A DNA stretch of 64,000 nucleotides, taken from the NCBI RefSeq assembly GCF_020382885.2, contig NC_058495.1, positions 24,152,627 to 24,216,626 on the forward strand. Reading direction: 5' to 3'. A program made the translations under genes and the position numbers. Source of the stretch: Scatophagus argus. Taxonomy: Eukaryota; Chordata; Actinopteri; Scatophagidae. Within the stretch, counting starts at the first letter, position 1. The number at the start of each line of letters is the position of its first letter. The notes under the pieces were generated by a model. The model was given only the letters and a program-made list of their open reading frames with translations. It ran no database searches and was not told where the DNA came from. Of this stretch, positions 25,891 through 37,184 are shown piece by piece.

Positions 25891-27730
25891 GTGAGAGAGA
25901 GAAGAGTAACTACGCACATTCAGTGTCTGTTTAACATTTAAAACAAAGTTTGTTTTTCACGGTGATGTGGTTTAATTTAGTGCGATTTAACAACATTAAG
26001 ATCACCTCGGGACAGATTATCCAAACCTTACAGTTAGTTTAACAAAGATGAGATGTTCCCTCACTCATGTCATGAAAACACACACCGCAGTTTATTTTGG
26101 CTCAATTCCACGTGAGCTGAACACGTGTCAATCCGCCGATGAAAACAGTCCCTGCAAACATGCGTCAGGAGATCCTCAGACAGAGCAGGGACGTCAGAAA
26201 GCGTAGACGAACCCGTTGCTGTTTTTGGTCTTCGTATCTCATTTTGTTCTGAATCACAAAAGCACAGCACATCACCAGACTTCTCCTTCATCTCCTCGCT
26301 GACGTGATGAGCCTTAGTGTTTAATCCCTTCGTCTTTCTCTCTCCAGCACCTTCTTTCAGGGCCAATTTAAATGGCAAGATGTTCACTTTGTCTTCCAAC
26401 GGAGGAGGAATATCTTTCTATCCAGCCTATTTTAACCCGTCATCAACTACTATCCCCCGCTACACCACCCGATCCATCCCAACCGCCAGACTGAGCACCA
26501 CCCAATTCACCACCACCGCCAGATTGAGCACCACCCGATTCACCCCCACCACCACCAGCACCACCAAATCCACCCACACCACCACCAGCACCACCCGATT
26601 CACCCCCACCACCACCAGCACCACCCGATTCACCCCCACCACCACCAGCACCACCAAATCCGCCCACACCACCACCCGATTCACCCCCACCACCACCAGC
26701 ACCACCAAATCCACCCCCACCTACCCTCCCTGGACCTCAGCACCTCCCGTCAGAGGTCAGTACCTTTACAGACCACATAACCAAACAGAAACGCAGTGTC
26801 AGCACATGATATCCAAACTCTTTATTTGATGTACAGATTTGCTGTCACCTTTTCTTAAGTTTTATTTCAATGCCACATCTATTACATGTTGCATTACAAT
26901 AAAACACTGAAACATGTAGCTGAAACATGCTCGCATTGGACGTGTTTGCATACATGTCACTAAATCATGACTGTGATGCTTTTTATGGTTTGTTCGGACA
27001 AACAAAGTCCTTGTTTAAGTCCTTGTTAAAGCCAGTGACAACTGGAAGCTTTGTCTCTCGTAGATGGTTATTAATTATTGACTGTTGTTATCGGTGGATA
27101 GCTACACCGACTACATGATATATTGTGTATTTGTTTGTTTATTTGCTTCTTTCTTTCTTTTAAATTCATGTTCTAAAACCACCAAACGACCGCTCTGTGT
27201 TCATCGTTGACTTGACTTGGTCAAACTTTGTGCTCCTCCCTGTGAACGCTGACCCCTGCAGGTGTATCCGTCTGTCTGCGATTCCTCACCGACTACCAGC
27301 AGTCCAGTAGCCCCACAATCTTCACGCTCAGTCCATCCAGCCGGAACCCACTGAAGATGGCAGTCAGTGTCAGTGGTGTTTACGTGCTGAGCTTTGACAG
27401 ATACGAGTACAACAGGCTGTACTTGCAACCCAACAAATTATTCTGGACACACATTGAACCAGAGATCTGGACCACAGTCTGCCTGACCGTGGACTCCATG
27501 AAGAATGTAGCGCAGGTGTTTAGCGGCCCCAGAATTAGCATCAGGAAGATGCTGCCCTCTGAGGTGAGGACAGCAAATCTTACGATGTGGGCAGCAATGT
27601 TGGCTCTCACAGCAAAAAGATGAAGCCTGCAATGTTTTCATATTCCATGTCTGCATTAATACTTTGCCCACAGGACCGCAATTTAACAACCTGCTGGACT
27701 TGGAATCTCATTTTATTATTATCTATCTGA

Positions 27731-27766
<36 letters not shown>

Positions 27767-27895
27767 CAGTATGCCTGGTCAGGTGAGCCTGTAATTTATT
27801 TTCCAGGTTTTGATGGTCAGGTGACAGACGTCCAAGTGTGGGATTATCCTATCTCCTACAGGGAAATCTACAACTACATGACCACCAGCGTCTAC

Positions 27896-27932
<37 letters not shown>

Positions 27933-28952
27933 CAGTTCTCTCTGTAGTGTATAAAGTAACAGTAAAATGTTGAATTGGCACATTTCATCGACACTCTGTT
28001 TCATATAAAGCACTGACGTATATAAAGATGGCTGGTGCATCTCCACTTGAAGCAAAATGAAGTATCCCAGATACAAGTGCTGCCATCTTGTTCTGGTGAC
28101 CTCGTTTGGAGCCAGAGTATATTCAGTAGTGCAGGGGAGGTGCAGGTGCGGTATCAAGTTCCCGCCCATAAGCCTGTCTGACCCAATCAGGAGCATGATG
28201 TTCCACCTGCTTTTTAAAGGATCAAATCAATCATTAAAACCAAACTGATCAGAAAAATGAACACTTGAACAAACATCAATGTGATAAGAACTACCTAAAA
28301 TGACAGAAACCATCTTTGGGGAAAAATATATTTGACGCCTATGGCCCATCTGCTAAGGCGGAGGGGGAGGAGCTTATGAGCTGTACTGCAGCCGACCACA
28401 AAATCCAGATGTTTGGGCTTCACTTTTTCAAAGCTCTCATGTCGTCCATCTCTATGCAGTCGATGGCGTAAAGTGGCAGAGCTTTAGCAAGCTAGTTAAT
28501 GCATTCTGTGGCTACATTTTTAAGCTAAAAATATTAGCATATTCATAGGCTCCAAAATTTTTAAGTAGAGAGAAAGAGTTTTAAGAATTTTTAACTTTTA
28601 CAAAATAAATAAATAAATAAACATTTTTTTGTGCTCATGATTAACTCTATAAACCACATTACTTCATCTTTAAATGTCCTTTCCTGTATAAATCATTACT
28701 GTTTTTATCAGCATAGTGTTAATTAACTTTTTGTTTTTTGTTTTTAGGCCTGACGTTGGCTCCGTCCTCACCTGGTCCTCCATCAGCTACTCTCCCAGAG
28801 GAAGGACACTATTGGAAGACATCTATGAGAGGCAGGCAAAACGCCTCGTCGGCAGAAGGGGGAGATGGCATCGTCCAAAGGGAGGGAAGAAGAAGACCAG
28901 GCTGTTTTCCAGCATGGGGGAAAGGAAGGATAGAAAGGAACAACAGCTGTAA
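24843..28952 (+). CDS. Secreted mucin-like stalk plus divergent pentraxin-domain protein, five exons
   Basis: Exons 24843-24933, 26348-26755, 27262-27563, 27770-27897, 28748-28952. Phases agree and give 1134 bases, 377 aa. Residues 1-26 form a signal peptide (hydrophobic [17 protein letters not shown]). Residues about 45-165 are a Thr/Ser/Pro stalk with 10-residue repeats [10 protein letters not shown], likely heavily O-glycosylated. Residues 167-335 resemble C-reactive protein. [11 protein letters not shown] carries the first disulphide Cys (171), [10 protein letters not shown] the second (240), and [17 protein letters not shown] matches the FEGSQSLVGDIGNVNMWD region. [14 protein letters not shown] matches the C-terminal NVLNW strand. 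The H-x-C-x-S-W signature and the LGQEQD calcium ligands are not recognisable. Residues about 336-377 are very basic ([14 protein letters not shown]). I recognise the fold, not the gene. An extracellular lectin or pattern-binding role is inference. Confidence 0.8.
24946..24977. repeat. (AC)n just inside intron 1 of the pentraxin-like gene
   Basis: The run begins 12 bases after the exon 1 donor, following a GCGCGC stretch. Confidence 0.85.
25787..25890. repeat. Compound (AC)n/(ACGC)n microsatellite
   Basis: About 100 bases of AC repeats with interspersed GCAC units in intron 1 of the pentraxin-like gene. Minus-strand frames through it are repeat translations. Confidence 0.9.
26500..26722 (+). 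repeat. Coding minisatellite (30-base unit) in the pentraxin-like stalk
   Basis: A 30-base unit around CACCCGATTCACCCCCACCA encodes [10 protein letters not shown] or the variants [10 protein letters not shown] and [10 protein letters not shown]. At least six units are visible. One has lost nine bases in frame, so the reading frame survives. The minus strand is very G-rich. Confidence 0.85.
27733..27764. repeat. (TG)n directly upstream of pentraxin-like exon 4
   Basis: The run ends at the acceptor TTCAG (27765-27769). Confidence 0.9.
27898..27929. repeat. (GT)n containing the exon 4 donor
   Basis: The donor GT of exon 4 (27898-27899) is the first unit of this run. Confidence 0.9.
28010..28470. 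mobile_element. Non-autonomous element (MITE-like) in pentraxin-like intron 4
   Basis: The left end has ACGTATATAAAGATGG and the right end CCATCTCTATGCAGTCGATGG, imperfect inverted repeats of each other. The interior (AAGTGCTGCCATCTTGTTCTGG, CCCGCCCATAAGCCTGTCTG, GACCCAATCAGGAGCATGATG across 28074-28202) is, from memory, a common teleost repeat. No coding capacity was seen. Confidence 0.6.
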
Positions 28953-29055
28953 TACAAACATATTTGGCTTGTGTATGAAAAGTATTTGTATCCTGTGTTC
29001 TGTTCTTCATATAATAACATAATTTACAACAATCAATCTACAATCAATAATTAAT

Positions 29056-29061
29056 AATAAA
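29056..29061 (+). terminator. Poly(A) signal of the pentraxin-like gene
   Basis: AATAAA lies 104 bases after the TAA stop at 28950-28952, giving a short 3'UTR. Confidence 0.6.
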
Positions 29062-31836
29062 CTAAAAAGAATGTGATTGTACATTACATACAAATTTACC
29101 AGCAGCGGAAATCACAAATCACTTAGTTGACTTACATTCACCATGAGGCCATAAATGCACCTCCTATTGAATGATTAAGTTGCTCAGTATCTGCTGAGCT
29201 TCTCCCAGTGCTATCCACAGAAATGCTAAGGGAAGCTGTGGTTGAAGTAATGTCAACTGTTAGCAGTGGAGCTAAACAGAAAAAAAAGTACAACTGAGGA
29301 TCTGAAGAATCATGAAGAATCCTCTCTGTCATTACTCTCACAGCAGCCTTCTTGGTCGTGTGGTATAGACATTAATATACAAACGAGAAGAAAGTGGTTT
29401 CGACACACAGCTATTTTCACAGCTAGCTTGTAAGCTAACCAGCTCACTTAGCTTACTGAAGTTAGCTTGCCTAATGAGTGCAAGCTAACGCGAGCTAACC
29501 TCATCTGCAGCCAAAAATATTAAAATATGAACCAATATTCCTCTTGCAGTGTTTGCAACATGTTTTTCACTTAACTTCAACTTCACTTTGTCTTGGTTAA
29601 TCATAAATAAAACATCCCCAAATGTTAAAAATGGCCACTGTGTGAATTTTTTTTTATTATGATACCGTGTCAAGCAAAAGCAAACAATGTCATGAAAGAC
29701 ACTCAGCAGTGAATATTTTCCAAAAAAGCTTCAAGTTACAATTAAGTTAAACATAAGACCATGATAAACGTCTTTGCAGTTGCTTATAAAAAACAAAATC
29801 CAACTGGAGGCCATCATGTGAAAACAGGTCAACGGGGAGCAATTTCACAACAGTGTTTTCATTGCAACGCTTCTCTTTAATACTTTTAAAGAAACTGACT
29901 GTAGTCCTTCAGGCCATCAGAGTGGTTTAGTGTAGTGGTTATATGGCTTCAAGAAAAACAATGACATCAGAGCAAAAATATTCAACATAATCGCCAATAA
30001 TTGTACCATCTTACGTCGACATTTTGAATTTGCAGTCTTTATCTGCCGCAGCACTTGATGGAAGACAAACATTTTGGCGCTTTGACAGAAAAATGCCAAA
30101 GCTAACAAGCTAATGTAGACTGGCTGATAGTTTACATGACCACTAACTTGTGGTTTACAAAGGCCGTAAATAAGGAAACCTTTAAACACACTACATGCTT
30201 TTCAGTCATGATTGATATCTCATGTACATGTACTATCAAACCCATCTTTTTGTGAGGGTGTTTTGTGATCTCACAGATGTTATTTCTCTGCTCTCTGTGA
30301 TGTTTTCCTTGTTTACAACCAGTGTTTACATTTAGTATTCAATTCACACATTGAATGCAGCTCTGCTCATCTTCTGTGCTGGGTGAGCAGGTCCGGGTAG
30401 TGATCGGCTCCACCTGGGGAAATACTGGATTTAGCTGTTGGTTTTCCCCGCTGCAAAGCTTTTAATCTTACTGGAATTAGTGAATAAATATATTCAAGTA
30501 TTGTACATTAAGATATTTGTGCTAGACTTAAGTGTGAGCCCTCACAGGATACCCAGCATTATTTTAAGTAGTAGCAGATGGTGAGGTAAATGATGTGTAC
30601 CTCTTTAGATACTTTGAGTATATTGTCACATTAATACTTCCCTTTTTTTTTTTAAATTGTAAAAACTGCCATCTGTAAGATCACAAAAATACATTCACCG
30701 ACAGGTTATTTTAATCTTTTGTTTTGAACTTTAAGCCTACCATAGATGACAAGAGCAGACACTGCAAAAAAACAAAAACATGATTTAAATGTGCTCTTAA
30801 TGATCCAACATCAATGTTTTCTGTCAATAGGGTCTTAATTTTTTATGAGAATGTACACATGGCCATTGACTCCAATAAATAAGCAGACCTGCAAAAAAGT
30901 TTTTGATTAAAATCAGTAATTAAAAAACAGAGACGTTCATGTTAATATTTTCAGGATCAGTTAAAAGCAATTCGAAAACATTTCCTTCCTAGAGTGTCCA
31001 CAAATTCAAAATGTCAACAACAATGTAATTATTCTAAAAAAGGTAAATGAACAACATGTCGGGCAACTCTTTATATCTCTGCATTTAGTAAGACATCCGT
31101 TGTAATAGTAAAATAATTATTGTACATCATCATATCTGGGCCGCCATCTCACTTTATATCATTATGTACAAAACTCTTCATTCTCGACAGAGTATGAGAA
31201 TAGGCCTACATAAAAATAATCCAAAGTTGTTAAAATATTTTTTTTTTTTTTTACAAATATAAAACTTACATGGTTGCCCAACAACCAGATGTCACAGGTT
31301 TTTCCAACCAGCACATATTGTTATATTTCTTTACAATTACCTGCTTGACCAGAATATCAAAGCATTTATACAACACGTTACATGATGGCTTAAAGGAAAA
31401 TGACCAAAAACATAAACAAAAATACACGTCCATGAGACAAGAGGCCCATTTAGACAAGTGATATTTTTAAAACTGAAAATATCAAAATAACTCAATGTGC
31501 ATTTATGTGGAACCACTAACAAATCTTCTGCTACCAATCATAATCATAGCAATTTAGACTTAATTAAAATAAATTCATTGACCTGTTAAGCTGTTATTGC
31601 TGTCATTCTGTGTGGATCTGCTGATTTTTCCTTTGTTAGGTGTCCACAGGAATGTTCAAGAATTCACATAAATCAGGCCTGAAGAAACGTTTGAGTTGAT
31701 TATTTTTAATTCCGAGCACCAAACTGATGATTTTGCATGTTTTGGCCTTTTGAGCCAATGGTATTTTTTTTTTTTTTTTTACAATCTGAATAATTGACAA
31801 AAATCAAATGATTCTATTCTCAAGGCTTAATTACTG
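29062..31836. other. Intergenic, AT-rich, no gene seen
   Basis: It lies between the poly(A) signal of the pentraxin-like gene and the candidate 3' end of dennd6a. No frame shows family resemblance. There is a local cluster of AGCTAAC/GTTAGCT words at 29409-29500. Confidence 0.5.
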
Positions 31837-33845
31837 TTTATTTTTATGATTTGACTTTACATGGATGAATGCAAATTAAACAAAGTCCATTGTCAATGAG
31901 CTAGAGCATGCAGGGAAATGATGCTTTCATAGACTTAGCAGTGCTAATTATCCCTTCATTGGAGGTTTGATGGGTTTCTTTTATTTTACGGGACTCTGTG
32001 ACTTTGTGGATGTTTTCATTTTTTAACAATGCATCCACGTAGTTCACAGGTTCTTCAGGAAACTAAACAGACTTCAGTCATGACGTTTTGTCTGATGACA
32101 ACGTAGATGAACCTGAGCAGGAAGGTCATCAGACTTTTTTTGTCAGCAGAGTAATTTCAGTTTAGTGTAAGAACGAAGGTTAAGCCTCGAGTTTCAGTTT
32201 AAGAAGCGCCTCATGGGGACCAGTCGTCATTATTTCAGACTGAGACTAACTCATCAAGTCTTTGGTTCTGCTCTCATTCCTGTAGGGAAGGCACCAGCAT
32301 CATTTTAACTCGTATCAGGAAGCAGCTCCATCAGTGAAATATCAGTAAAAACAAAGTCAGCTGTAGTGTTGGTTTGTTTTATCACTTTTCCAGAACCATT
32401 TAGAAAACACTGTCTGGTATGTAGCTGTATCACAGCAGGGCTTTTCTCTAGCAGTATCCATTCTGAGTTTTGTGCTGTGGTGAGACTGTTCATGACAGCT
32501 GGAATTTGCAGTTTACCTGTCGCTTAACTATGGAAGCTTCACATAATTATATCAGAGTGAGCACTATGGAATCTATTTTGATGACTTGGGAAAAGACTGA
32601 AACTGTTCATTAGCTTCTCAAAGACTTTAAGGCTTAATTAATCATCTGTTTGTTTACATTCATAGGAATAAATTCCAAATTCTAATCTAAGAAGACAAAA
32701 ATGGAAACCTAGCATCTTATAATTTTGACGGATCGTGAGTATTTGAATACTGATGTCACTAAATGTCCATCAGTTTCTTGTTTCTTTTTTGGCAGAAACA
32801 GGCCTCCATAGTTTCACGACTCAGCTAGCAAAAAACAAGTGACATGCAAGTTTTAGATTCAGTCGTCATAAAAATATGAATGTAACGACAACCCACAACA
32901 AGATTTTTTGAAAGGTTTGCTTAGACTGTTACGGTTGGCTACACATATATCATGTGACAGGGACACTGCATGGGCACACTGCTCTACAGCACACCAGACA
33001 TCAGCTGTTTACTGCACAGATGGTTAGTACACGGTCGCTGGTGCTCAATGCTTAATGCTGTTTGAGTGTGTAAGATTTTTGTAAAAATTCATTATAAAGC
33101 ACTACTTGGCTCTTCTTGTTCAGTTTGTTTGCATAAAAGTGTGAGACTGTGTGTGAAGGGCACAATGGTCCAGTTACCAATGAAGTGCACTTCTTTAAAA
33201 AAAAAGAAAAAAAAAACAACATAAAATGGATGAAAAACTCCAAAGTCAGTGCTGCCCGGCTGCAGCAGTCCATTGCCAACGTAAAATAAAAACATAAAAA
33301 TTAAACATGGCAGGAGGTCAAACTGCTGAGGGCCAAAGGTCAGCTGGGTTCACCTTCCTGCTCTTTCATTCACTAAGATGGCAAACCCTCTTGCACACAG
33401 GCTACCACAGGCTCATGTGAACCTTTAGTTCTGCAGCTGCGTGCTGAAATGCATCGCGCTCCTTTCCTGACCTAATAATGTCTCCTCGCAGTTTTTAAAT
33501 GCTCTCACCTCCTGAAAATCCTGCAGGCGAGGCAGCTCTGGCCTGTTCCGGCCGGTCGTTTGAATACCACATGATCACTGAGGGGCACGTTTGGTCTGAA
33601 ACCCACTGAGATGCCACAGGTTGAGTTTGGGTGGAAAAAAAACTAAATACAACAGACCTTTAACATATATTTAGGGGAAGAAAATGCACCGTGTGCTTTC
33701 CGTGTTAGACCAGAAGAGGTCCTCGCCCTGGGATTCAGTGCTAGTAAACAGGAGCGTCTCCACCAACTGGGAGGAGAACCCCTACCCCCAAACTTTAAAA
33801 CAAGCTCAAAACTGGGGTTAGAGTTGCAGAGCAAAGGCTTCAGTG
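31837..33845 (-). other. Candidate 3'UTR of dennd6a
   Basis: No further coding sequence follows the dennd6a stop at 33846-33848. Minus-strand AATAAA candidates are at 31980-31985 and 31837-31842, which would give a 3'UTR of about 1.9-2.0 kb. An internal A-rich stretch at 33197-33219 reads as T-rich on the sense strand. The end is inferred. Confidence 0.4.
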
Positions 33846-36800
33846 TCAGGGTGAGGAGGGCTTGTGGAGGATACCCTGCAGGTCTTCTGGTAAGGCCAGG
33901 ATCACGGCTTCAATGTGGGCCCTCAGTTTGGCCAAAGTCCCCGGTTGTACGGGGAGCTGCTCCCTCTCCGCCTGACTCTGCAGCAGAGAGCACCCGTCAG
34001 TCTTCACATTACTTGTAAACTCATACATATAATTAGTGCTTATTATTAACTGTTGTAATTTAAACCCAGAGTGACACAATCACACAAAGAGTTTTATGTC
34101 AAAATGCTGAAACTTCTAAAAGATCATCTGCAGTGAAAACTGTAGAAGTATTATCAGTATAAGCACAATTAGCACAGTGTGGGAGTATTGCAGAAGCTGC
34201 TATAGCAGTACGAGTTGAGACCCAAATCACTGCAGCATTGGCAGTGACAGTACTAGATGGTACAGTAACAGTAACAGCAGCAGTAAGCAGTATTTGTTTT
34301 TAAGCAGCCGTAACTACCGACACTGGAGTAGTGACAGACGCAGCACTAGCAGTATGAACAGTAGTTGCAGTACCTGACGTATAAGAAGTAATACTTGTAG
34401 CACTGCTGCAGATGATTCATGAGTCTTAGACGAATGTGTACTGACCAGTTTATCTTTCAGCTTCAGAACCAGATCAACAGTCTCCACCTCTGAGTGCTTC
34501 TGGACTCTCTGCAGCAGATCCTACAGACAGACAGGTGACAGACAGACACTAATGAAGGATGAGGAGCTTCCAGGTGTCATTCAAAGATAAAATCCAAACG
34601 GAGGCACTGTGACTGGAGCAGGGCAGACAGTCAGTCTGACAGTCAGTTGGACCTCTCTGATGGTGCCGAATGTCCGATCAACTCAAACTCTACACGTGCT
34701 GATCGGACATTTTAAGACCGTAACACAACACAACCCGGGACAGAACGTGTATGGCTGATTCAGCATCGGCTCGTTAGAAAAAGTCTGTGCACGTCCAAAA
34801 AATGACTAGCAGAATCATTCAGTATCTGAGCTCCACATCTCCCTCCAGCCTCACCTCCTCACACAGCGCCTCAAGGTGCAGGGCCTCCAGTTTCTGGGTC
34901 ATCTCTCTCCTCCTGTTGCGGAACCAGCCGTCGAAGTTGGGAGACTTGAGGAAATGCCTTCAAATGCCAACACGGAGAACAACATGTGATGTTGGGGATA
35001 CTGAGTTTTCCCACAACTGATTAGCTCCGATCACTTCAACTTTGTCATTCTTTGGTTCTGTGCTACTCTACTACGTTTCACTTTAAATGCTTACTAAGAA
35101 AGGTAGTAAACTTTCCTTTAGAGCCTGTTTGAACAGGTTGATTTACTAAATTATTAAAAAGCAGGTGAATGCAGTCAGACAAACCCACAAATATAAGAAG
35201 AAATTAATTTCCGGTTCTCTCTTCCAGCAGGATTTTCTACAGATATGAATTAATCAAACTGTGTGTGTGTGTACCTGTACAGTCCTATCCAGTCTCCCTT
35301 CAGTCTGGATGTGAGTTGAGGTCCAGCTTTCTCCAGTGTCTTCATGAAGTCCTGCTGGATGAACGGCCGGAGTTGAGGTGGACTCTTCCAGGGACTGATG
35401 GACTTCTGCAGAGGCATCAGACTGGCCACGTAGCGCTCCTGTAACACACTCACGGTTTCATTATTTCAGTTCAACCCAGCAGCAGCACTTACTGAACACA
35501 TGGAGTGATCCTCAGTACGGGGATTATAAAGAGTCCACGTGATGAAATACACTATATAGACAAAAGTATTGGGCCACCTGACCATTAAACCAGCAGGGAC
35601 TTTAATGACGTCTCATTCTAAACACACAGACAACTTTGCAGCTCTAACAGCTTCCATTCTTCTGTGAAGGCTTTCCACAACACTCATCCAACCATGTCTT
35701 TATGGAGCTTTGCTTTGTGCACTGGGGCACAGTCATGCTGGAATAGAAAAGGGCCTTCAACAAACTGTTGCCACAAAGTTGGAAGCATAGCATTGTCCAA
35801 AATGTCTTGGTATGCTGAAGCATTAAGATTTCCCTTCACTGGAAGTCATGGGCCCTGAGAAACAGCCCCGTAAAGAGGAGTGTCTGGATACTTTTGTCAA
35901 TATAGATGCTTGACAAGCCAAAGGGCACCCTGTCACTATGAGACACTGAAGAAACGACGGGTTATTACCAGAGGAATGATGAAGCTCTGTGTTAGTTCTA
36001 AGAAGTAGCGTCGAAGGATTGCATTTTGGGCCGCTGAGGGTCTCTTCTGTTGAACACCCTGAAAAACATGCAAGCAAACAAACAAAAACATCAACAATTA
36101 GAAATTCAAGAGAACTATCAAATATCAAGCTGCTCTGCACACTACAGCAGCCAACCGGTAAAGTTAGAGAGTTGTGATACTACTAGTTTAAGTACATTTC
36201 TCAGTATCAGTTTGGTAGCACAGCTGTTTTTTGAAACAACATACTGATGACGGAAGAAGTTCAAGGAGTTCTTTTTTCTAATAGTAAACAGCCAAACGCT
36301 CCATCACTAGAACAGCTGAAGAGTATTATTCATACTGAGACTTCTTCTTCGCCTCCGAGGAGGAACAAACCTTTTTATTTCTTAAAAGACAGGATTTCAG
36401 CTGGACTTAAACTTAATGTGAGGGGTTAATGGGTGTAAAGGAGGAGTTTTTCTACGACTTCATGTTTCCCTCAATATCTCCACCTGCAAAATTTCACCAC
36501 ATCCAGCTGCCCAAATGTTTGGTTTTCTCAGTTTTCTGTAATCAGACTGTTGGTCAGACAACAGTCAAAAAGATGCAATATGTGGTAAAATATAATCGAT
36601 TGATTAATTTATAATTAAAACAATTTTGGGTCACAGCTCCGCTCCACAGGGTACCTTTTGTACCTTTACAGCTGCTGCAGCCCTGACATGTAGTTATACT
36701 TCACCTACAGAGCCTGTGGAGAAACTGCTGAACATGCACATTTATAAACGCAGCTTCACATGACCACACTGAACACTGATATCCTGTCTGAGGGGGGAAG

Positions 36801-37141
36801 GGAGGACTGAGCTGAGTTTAAACGACTGTGAACAGTGTTACGCCAAAGAAGGAAAGTTCTCCAAAGTGATGCAGGCTTGAGGGCTGAAGTGTGCGGCTCC
36901 AACCAGTCAATAAAACAAGAGAAGGAAAGACCCTGTCTTACCTTCTGAAGCTGTTTGATGATTTCTTCATCTTTGTTGAGATACGGCTTATAGGCAGTGT
37001 ACACACCTGCAGAACACATGCACACACACACACGACAGGAAACAGAAACATGAGCTGGTCTGACAGCAACTCAACAGCTCCCCCTGGTGGAAAATCTGTA
37101 GAAGTGTGAGCGAGCTGCAGGACAGTTCTGCAAGCTTAAAA

Positions 37142-37184
<43 letters not shown>

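Noticed and set aside
25720-25917. Cys/Val-rich minus-strand frame
   Set aside because: Pure translation of an (AC)n microsatellite.
26443-26720. Minus-strand Gly/Val-rich frames over the pentraxin stalk
   Set aside because: They are antisense translations of the 30-base coding minisatellite. The plus-strand frame has splice sites that join it to a signal peptide and a recognisable domain.
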